From: an uncultured Gemmatimonadota bacterium
GTDB lineage: Bacteria > Gemmatimonadota > Gemmatimonadetes > Gemmatimonadales > GWC2-71-9
Assembly: GCA_946479825.1 (NCBI GenBank)
Contig: CAMLHU010000014.1
Coordinates: forward strand, 1 to 15,907
Length of the DNA stretch: 15,907 nucleotides
Reading direction: 5' to 3'
A model generated the notes under the pieces. The model was given only the letters and a program-made list of their open reading frames with translations. It was not told where the DNA came from and ran no database searches. Shown here one piece after another: positions 12,313 through 15,907 of the stretch (position 1 is the first letter of the stretch; the number at the start of each line of letters is the position of its first letter). The translations under genes were made by a program, and so were the position numbers.

Positions 12313-14685
12313 ATGAAGCTCTCGCGCAAGTGGCTGGAAGCGTTCCTCCGCCGGCCCCTCGACACCCAGGACACCGTGCGCCGGCTCGCGATGCTCGGCG
12401 CGCCGGTGGACGCCGTCGAGTCGCTCCACGGTGAGCTCGCCGACGTGGTGGTGGCGCGGGTGGAGGAGGTGCGCCCGCACCCCAACGCCGACCGCCTCCG
12501 GCTCTGCCTCGTGGACGACGGCTCCGGCGAGCGCCGCCACGTGGTCTGCGGCGCCCCCAACGTCACCGCCGGCCGGCTCTATCCCTTCGCCCGCGTGGGG
12601 GTGACCCTCCCCGGCGGCGTCACGCTCGAGCGCCGCAAGATCCGCGGCGAGTACTCCGAAGGGATGCTCTGCTCCGCCCGCGAACTCGGCCTGGGCCAGG
12701 AGCACGACGGCATCCTCGAGCTCGACCTCGACGTCCAGCCCGGCACGCCCTTCCTCGAGGCGATGCCGATCCGCGACGACCGGCTGGTCATCGACGTGAC
12801 GCCCAATCGGCCCGACCTCCTGGGCCACAAGGGCGTGGCGCGCGAGCTCGCCGCGAGCTTCGGGCTCCCGTTCCGGCTCCCGGCCATCCCGGGCGCCGAG
12901 CTGCTCGACGTCCCCCCGCCGGTCCGGAGCGACGGCGCGCCGGTGACCCTCGACGGCGTCCGCGTGGCGCTCGAGGACCGGCTCGGCTGTCACCGGCTCC
13001 TCGCCGCGGTGATCCGCGGGGTCCGGGTCGGGCCGTCGCCGGCGTGGCTCAGCGACCGCCTTGGCGCGGCCGGCGTGCGCAGCATCAACAACGTGGTGGA
13101 CGCGACCAACTACGTGATGCTCGAGCTCAACCAGCCGATGCACGCGTACGACCTCGCCAAGCTGCAGGGCCCGACCCTCTGGGTGCGGCGCGCGCGGATG
13201 GCGGAGACCGTCATCACCCTCGACGACGAAGCGCGGGTGCTCGAGCCGACGGTGACGGTCATCGCCGACGAACGGGGCGCCGTGGGCGTCGCCGGCGTGA
13301 TGGGCGCCGCGCACGTCGAGGTGACCGCCGAGACCACCGACGTGGTGCTCGAGTGCGCCTGGTTCGAGCCGCGCGGCATCCGGCGCACCCGCACGGCGCT
13401 CGGGATGTCCACCGAGGCCAGCTTCCGGTTCGAGCGCGGCGTGGACCTCTGGGGCGCCCCTGAGGCGCTGCGCCGCTGCATCGAGCTCATCCTCGCCACC
13501 GGCGGCGGCGAGCTGCGCCAGGCCCCGGCCGACATCTGGCCGATGGCGGGGCACCCGCCCCGGGTGTTCCTCCGGCCCGCCCGCGTGGCGCGGGTGCTCG
13601 GCGTCGAGCTCCCCGTCGCGCGCCTGGAGCAGTACCTCACCGCCATCGGCGCCACGGTGCTCGCCAAGCCGGACGACGCGCGGATCGCGGTGGACATCCC
13701 CGGCTGGCGCCCCGACCTGGTCGAGGAGATCGACCTGATCGAGGAAGTGGCGCGGATGCACGGCTACGACGCCTTCCCCGGCGAGCTGCGTCCCTTCCGC
13801 CTCGGCGCCATCCCCGACGCCACCATCGAGGTCGCCGCCGACCGGGTCCGCCGCGGGCTCGCGGCGCAGGGGCTGCTCGAGGCCCAGTCGCTCCCCTTCG
13901 CGCCGGCCGACGGGCAGTGGAGCGTCAAGCTCCAGAACCCGCTCGCCGCCGACGAGGCGTGGCTCCGCCGCCGGCTCCTCCCCGGGCTCGTCCGCCAGGT
14001 CGAGACCAACTGGGCGGCGCAGGTGGGCGCGGTGCGGCTCTTCGAGGTCGGCACGGTGTTCGTCGGCCAGGGCCCGGGACAGCCGCCGGTCGAGGAGCGC
14101 CACGTGGCCGGCGTCATCACCGGCGCGCGCGGGCCGGAGCACTGGAGCGGCGCCGACGGCCAGCCGTTCGATCGCTGGGACTTAAAGGGACTTTTCGAGG
14201 CCGCCGTCGCTCTGGCGCATCCCGACGCCGCCGTGCAAGTTGAGGGCGACGAATGGGTTGCGGTGACGCCGGACGGCCAGGTCGTGGGCCGCGCCGGCAA
14301 GCTCGCCGCCGACGCGCCGCCCTGGGCTGCGCCGCTCCTCGGCTTCGAGGTGTCGCTCGACCCGGCCCCGCGCTTCCCGGTGCGGTTCCGCCCGCTCCCG
14401 GCCTTCCCGGCCGCCGACCGCGACCTCTCGCTGGCGGTGCCGGCGGGGGTCACCGCGGACCGGCTCGAGCGGGTGATCGGCCGGGCGGCGGGTCCGCTGC
14501 TCGAGGCGATCGCGGTGCGCGACGAATACCGCGGACCCAAGGTGCCCGCCGGCCGCGGACTCACGGTGCGGCTCACCTTCCGCGACCCGGGCCGGACCCT
14601 GCGCGACGCCGAGGTGGACGAAGCGGTGGCGCGGGTGGTCGCGGCCCTCGACCGGGAGAGCGGTGTCCAGCTACGAACGTCCTGA
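12313..14685 (+). CDS. pheT: Phenylalanyl-tRNA synthetase beta subunit
   Basis: This 790-residue protein has the full domain set of bacterial PheT. The N-terminal MKLSRKWLEAFL segment is followed by a tRNA-binding OB domain (about 40-150, with HPNADRLRLC and YSEGMLCSARELGL). The B3/B4 editing domain includes RSINNVVDATNYV (256-268) and NQPMHAYD (274-281). SFRFERGVD (about 370-378) and the B5 domain (about 400-480) lead into EEIDLIEEVARMHGYD and the core catalytic-like region. A C-terminal FDX-ACB anticodon-binding domain (about 690-790, RFRPLPAFPAADRDLSLAVP) closes it. The ATG is 4 bases after pheS. The last 23 bases overlap the next gene. A local patch around 14180-14260 uses AT-richer codons (TTA, CTT, CAA, GTT) than the rest. 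Confidence 0.97.
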   Translation: MKLSRKWLEAFLRRPLDTQDTVRRLAMLGAPVDAVESLHGELADVVVARVEEVRPHPNADRLRLCLVDDGSGERRHVVCGAPNVTAGRLYPFARVGVTLPGGVTLERRKIRGEYSEGMLCSARELGLGQEHDGILELDLDVQPGTPFLEAMPIRDDRLVIDVTPNRPDLLGHKGVARELAASFGLPFRLPAIPGAELLDVPPPVRSDGAPVTLDGVRVALEDRLGCHRLLAAVIRGVRVGPSPAWLSDRLGAAGVRSINNVVDATNYVMLELNQPMHAYDLAKLQGPTLWVRRARMAETVITLDDEARVLEPTVTVIADERGAVGVAGVMGAAHVEVTAETTDVVLECAWFEPRGIRRTRTALGMSTEASFRFERGVDLWGAPEALRRCIELILATGGGELRQAPADIWPMAGHPPRVFLRPARVARVLGVELPVARLEQYLTAIGATVLAKPDDARIAVDIPGWRPDLVEEIDLIEEVARMHGYDAFPGELRPFRLGAIPDATIEVAADRVRRGLAAQGLLEAQSLPFAPADGQWSVKLQNPLAADEAWLRRRLLPGLVRQVETNWAAQVGAVRLFEVGTVFVGQGPGQPPVEERHVAGVITGARGPEHWSGADGQPFDRWDLKGLFEAAVALAHPDAAVQVEGDEWVAVTPDGQVVGRAGKLAADAPPWAAPLLGFEVSLDPAPRFPVRFRPLPAFPAADRDLSLAVPAGVTADRLERVIGRAAGPLLEAIAVRDEYRGPKVPAGRGLTVRLTFRDPGRTLRDAEVDEAVARVVAALDRESGVQLRTS

Positions 14686-14971
14686 CCTCGCGGCGCTCGA
14701 CGAGCTCGAGCGGCTGCTCCACCACGTGGGCGACGAGCTCGCCGCGTGGCGCCGGCGCTCGCTGCGCGCCGAGCAGGAGCTCACCGAGCTCAAGGCGCGC
14801 GGGGGGATGCTGGCGGGGCCGGAGCTGCAGCAGGTGCGCCAGCGGGTGGCCGACCTCGAGGCCGAGAACCAGCAGCTCCGCACCCGGCTCGAGGCGGCCA
14901 CCGAGCGGGTGCGCGCGCTGATCCAGCGGCTCGCCTTCCTCGAGCGCGACCTGGGCGAGGGGGCGGCGTGA
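14663..14971 (+). CDS. Small coiled-coil protein between pheT and zapA (ZapB-like position)
   Basis: This 102-residue protein consists almost entirely of predicted coiled coil. Two heptad stretches are visible: about 10-45 (LDELERLLHHVGDELAAWRRR) and 52-96 (LQQVRQRVADLEAENQQLRTRLEAATERVRALIQRLAFLERDL). It has no enzyme motif, signal peptide or membrane segment. The GTG start at 14663 overlaps pheT by 23 bases, and its stop overlaps the zapA GTG as GTGA. Coupling to zapA suggests a Z-ring role similar to ZapB, but coiled-coil sequence alone cannot prove homology. The coding reality is supported by the tight overlaps, low-complexity-free N-terminus and helical periodicity. Confidence 0.75.
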   Translation: MSSYERPDLAALDELERLLHHVGDELAAWRRRSLRAEQELTELKARGGMLAGPELQQVRQRVADLEAENQQLRTRLEAATERVRALIQRLAFLERDLGEGAA

Positions 14972-15294
14972 CGGCGCCCAAGCAGGCGGTGCGGGTGCTG
15001 ATCGGCGGCGACGAGTACACCGTCCGGTCGGAGCTGCCCGCGGAGTACACGAAGGAGGTGGCGGCGTACCTCGACGCCGCGGTGCGCCGGGTGCGGGAGA
15101 TGCTCCCGACCCTCGACGCGCAGAAGGTCGCGGTGCTGGCGGGGCTCGCCGTCACCGACGAGCTGTTCCAGGCCCGCCGGGGCGACCGCGAGGTGGCGGC
15201 GCGGCTCACGGCGCTGGCCGACGACATCGCGCGGGTGCTGCCGCCCGCCAAGCGCGGGAGCCGGGCGAGCGGCGCCCTGACCCCGAACGAATGA
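14968..15294 (+). CDS. zapA: Cell division protein ZapA
   Basis: This 108-residue protein matches ZapA, which binds FtsZ and cross-links protofilaments in the Z ring. The beta-hairpin start VRVLIGGDEYTVRSELPAEYTKEVAAYLD (about 8-36) is followed by the long helix with KVAVLAGLAVTDELFQARR (about 53-71), the most conserved part of the family. The GTG at 14968 lies within the upstream stop codon and gives the expected N-terminus; the frame upstream of it is shadow coding. The C-terminal tail (about 90-108) is basic and likely disordered. zapA followed by rny after pheT is a recurring bacterial arrangement. Confidence 0.9.
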   Translation: MTAPKQAVRVLIGGDEYTVRSELPAEYTKEVAAYLDAAVRRVREMLPTLDAQKVAVLAGLAVTDELFQARRGDREVAARLTALADDIARVLPPAKRGSRASGALTPNE

Positions 15295-15326
15295 CGACCC
15301 CGCGGCCGGGCCCTCCGGACCGCGTC

Positions 15327-15330
15327 GGAG
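15327..15330 (+). promoter_or_regulatory. Shine-Dalgarno site for rny
   Basis: GGAG ends 8 bases before ATG at 15339. It favours this ATG over the out-of-frame ATG at 15335, which opens only an 82-codon shadow frame. Confidence 0.65.
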
Positions 15331-15338
15331 ATAGATGA

Positions 15339-15907
15339 ATGTCGAACGACCTGCTCTTCGGTTCGCTGGGCGGCCTCGTCGCGGGGCTGCTCGTCGCCGC
15401 CCTCCTCATCACGCTCTACATCCGTCGCGAAAAGCGGAACGCCCAGGGCATCATCGGGGCGGCCCGCGCCGAGTCCGAGCGCCTGGTGGCCGAGGCCGCC
15501 AAGGCCACCGAGGCCGCGCGCGCCCAGGTGGTGCTCGAGGGACGGATGGAGACCCTCAAGGTCCGCGAGGAGCTCGACCGTGAGGTCCAGCGCCGGCGCG
15601 AGGAGCAGGCCCGGCTCGAACGCCGCATCGAGGAGCGCGACCGCGAGCTCGAGCAGCGCGGCCGTCAGGTGCAGAGCCAGGAGCAGTCCGTCCGCGACCG
15701 CGACGCGGCGTTGCGGCGGCGCGAGGAGGAGCTGGAGCGCCGGGACCGCGCGCTGGCCGGGCGGGAGCAGGAGCAGCAGGGCCGGCTCGAGCGCCTGGCG
15801 GGGCTCACCGCCGAGGAGGCCCGCGCCCAGCTGATGCATCGGGTGGAGGACGAGGCCCGGAGCGCCGCCGCCGCGCTGGTCCGCGACATCAAGGACCAGG
15901 CCAAGCG
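15339..15907 (+). CDS. rny: Ribonuclease Y, 5' part (gene runs off the window)
   Basis: The frame is open from ATG 15339 to the window end, giving 189 codons. Residues about 4-27 are a hydrophobic N-terminal anchor (LLFGSLGGLVAGLLVAALLITLYI) followed by a basic RREKR stop-transfer. The rest is the long coiled coil typical of RNase Y: repeated RREEELERRDRAL-type heptads, then LAGLTAEEARAQLMHRVEDEAR at about 150-171, just before the KH domain. The KH and HD domains would lie beyond the window. RNase Y is a membrane-bound endoribonuclease that initiates mRNA decay. The start is supported by a GGAG site. The gene follows zapA by 44 bases. Confidence 0.9.
   Translation, partial: MSNDLLFGSLGGLVAGLLVAALLITLYIRREKRNAQGIIGAARAESERLVAEAAKATEAARAQVVLEGRMETLKVREELDREVQRRREEQARLERRIEERDRELEQRGRQVQSQEQSVRDRDAALRRREEELERRDRALAGREQEQQGRLERLAGLTAEEARAQLMHRVEDEARSAAAALVRDIKDQAK

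Noticed and set aside
15335..15583. An 82-codon ORF from ATG 15335
   Set aside because: It is out of frame with the RNase Y coding sequence starting at 15339, which has the membrane anchor and coiled coil of the family.

Overview
This is about 16 kb of very GC-rich, densely coded bacterial chromosome in which every supported gene lies on the + strand. It holds housekeeping genes, not an accessory island: rRNA methyltransferases, CoA synthesis, the infC-rpmI-rplT-pheS-pheT translation cluster, zapA and rny. High GC, frequent GTG starts, a Rex redox repressor and the pheT/coiled-coil/zapA/rny order fit a Gemmatimonadota-like lineage. That placement is inference; I could not run a phylogeny.

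Layout. 1-143: a dispersed palindromic repeat. 144-5411: rsmD, then a tight run of coaD, pta, a three-gene partner-switching module (STAS antagonist, HATPase anti-sigma kinase, GAF-SpoIIE phosphatase) and rsmA. 5412-5684: a long inverted-repeat element, then a perfect Rex operator on a probable promoter directly before rex (5685-6314). 6315-6668: a mosaic of palindromic modules. 6669-8734: an arginine deiminase overlapped by a DnaQ-like exonuclease. 8836-9747: an MBL-fold hydrolase. 9748-15907: a leader with a terminator-like hairpin, then infC (apparently with a CTG start), rpmI, rplT, pheS, pheT, a small coiled-coil gene, zapA and the 5' part of rny, which runs off the window.

How the genes work together. 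coaD and pta overlap by 4 bases and meet at CoA/acetyl-CoA. The STAS, kinase and SpoIIE genes form an RsbV/RsbW/RsbU-type switch, but no sigma factor is in the window. The last operon makes IF3, two 50S proteins, both PheRS subunits, a Z-ring factor and an mRNA-decay nuclease.

The most unusual signal is in the repeats. Short arrays of 7-nt units with unrelated sequences occur at three places: after rsmD, inside the rsmA reading frame, and before the MBL gene. Two further repeat families, a CGTGGAGAGGGG palindromic module and a CACGGAGAA inverted element, fill the other gaps. The gaps inside the translation operon are free of them.
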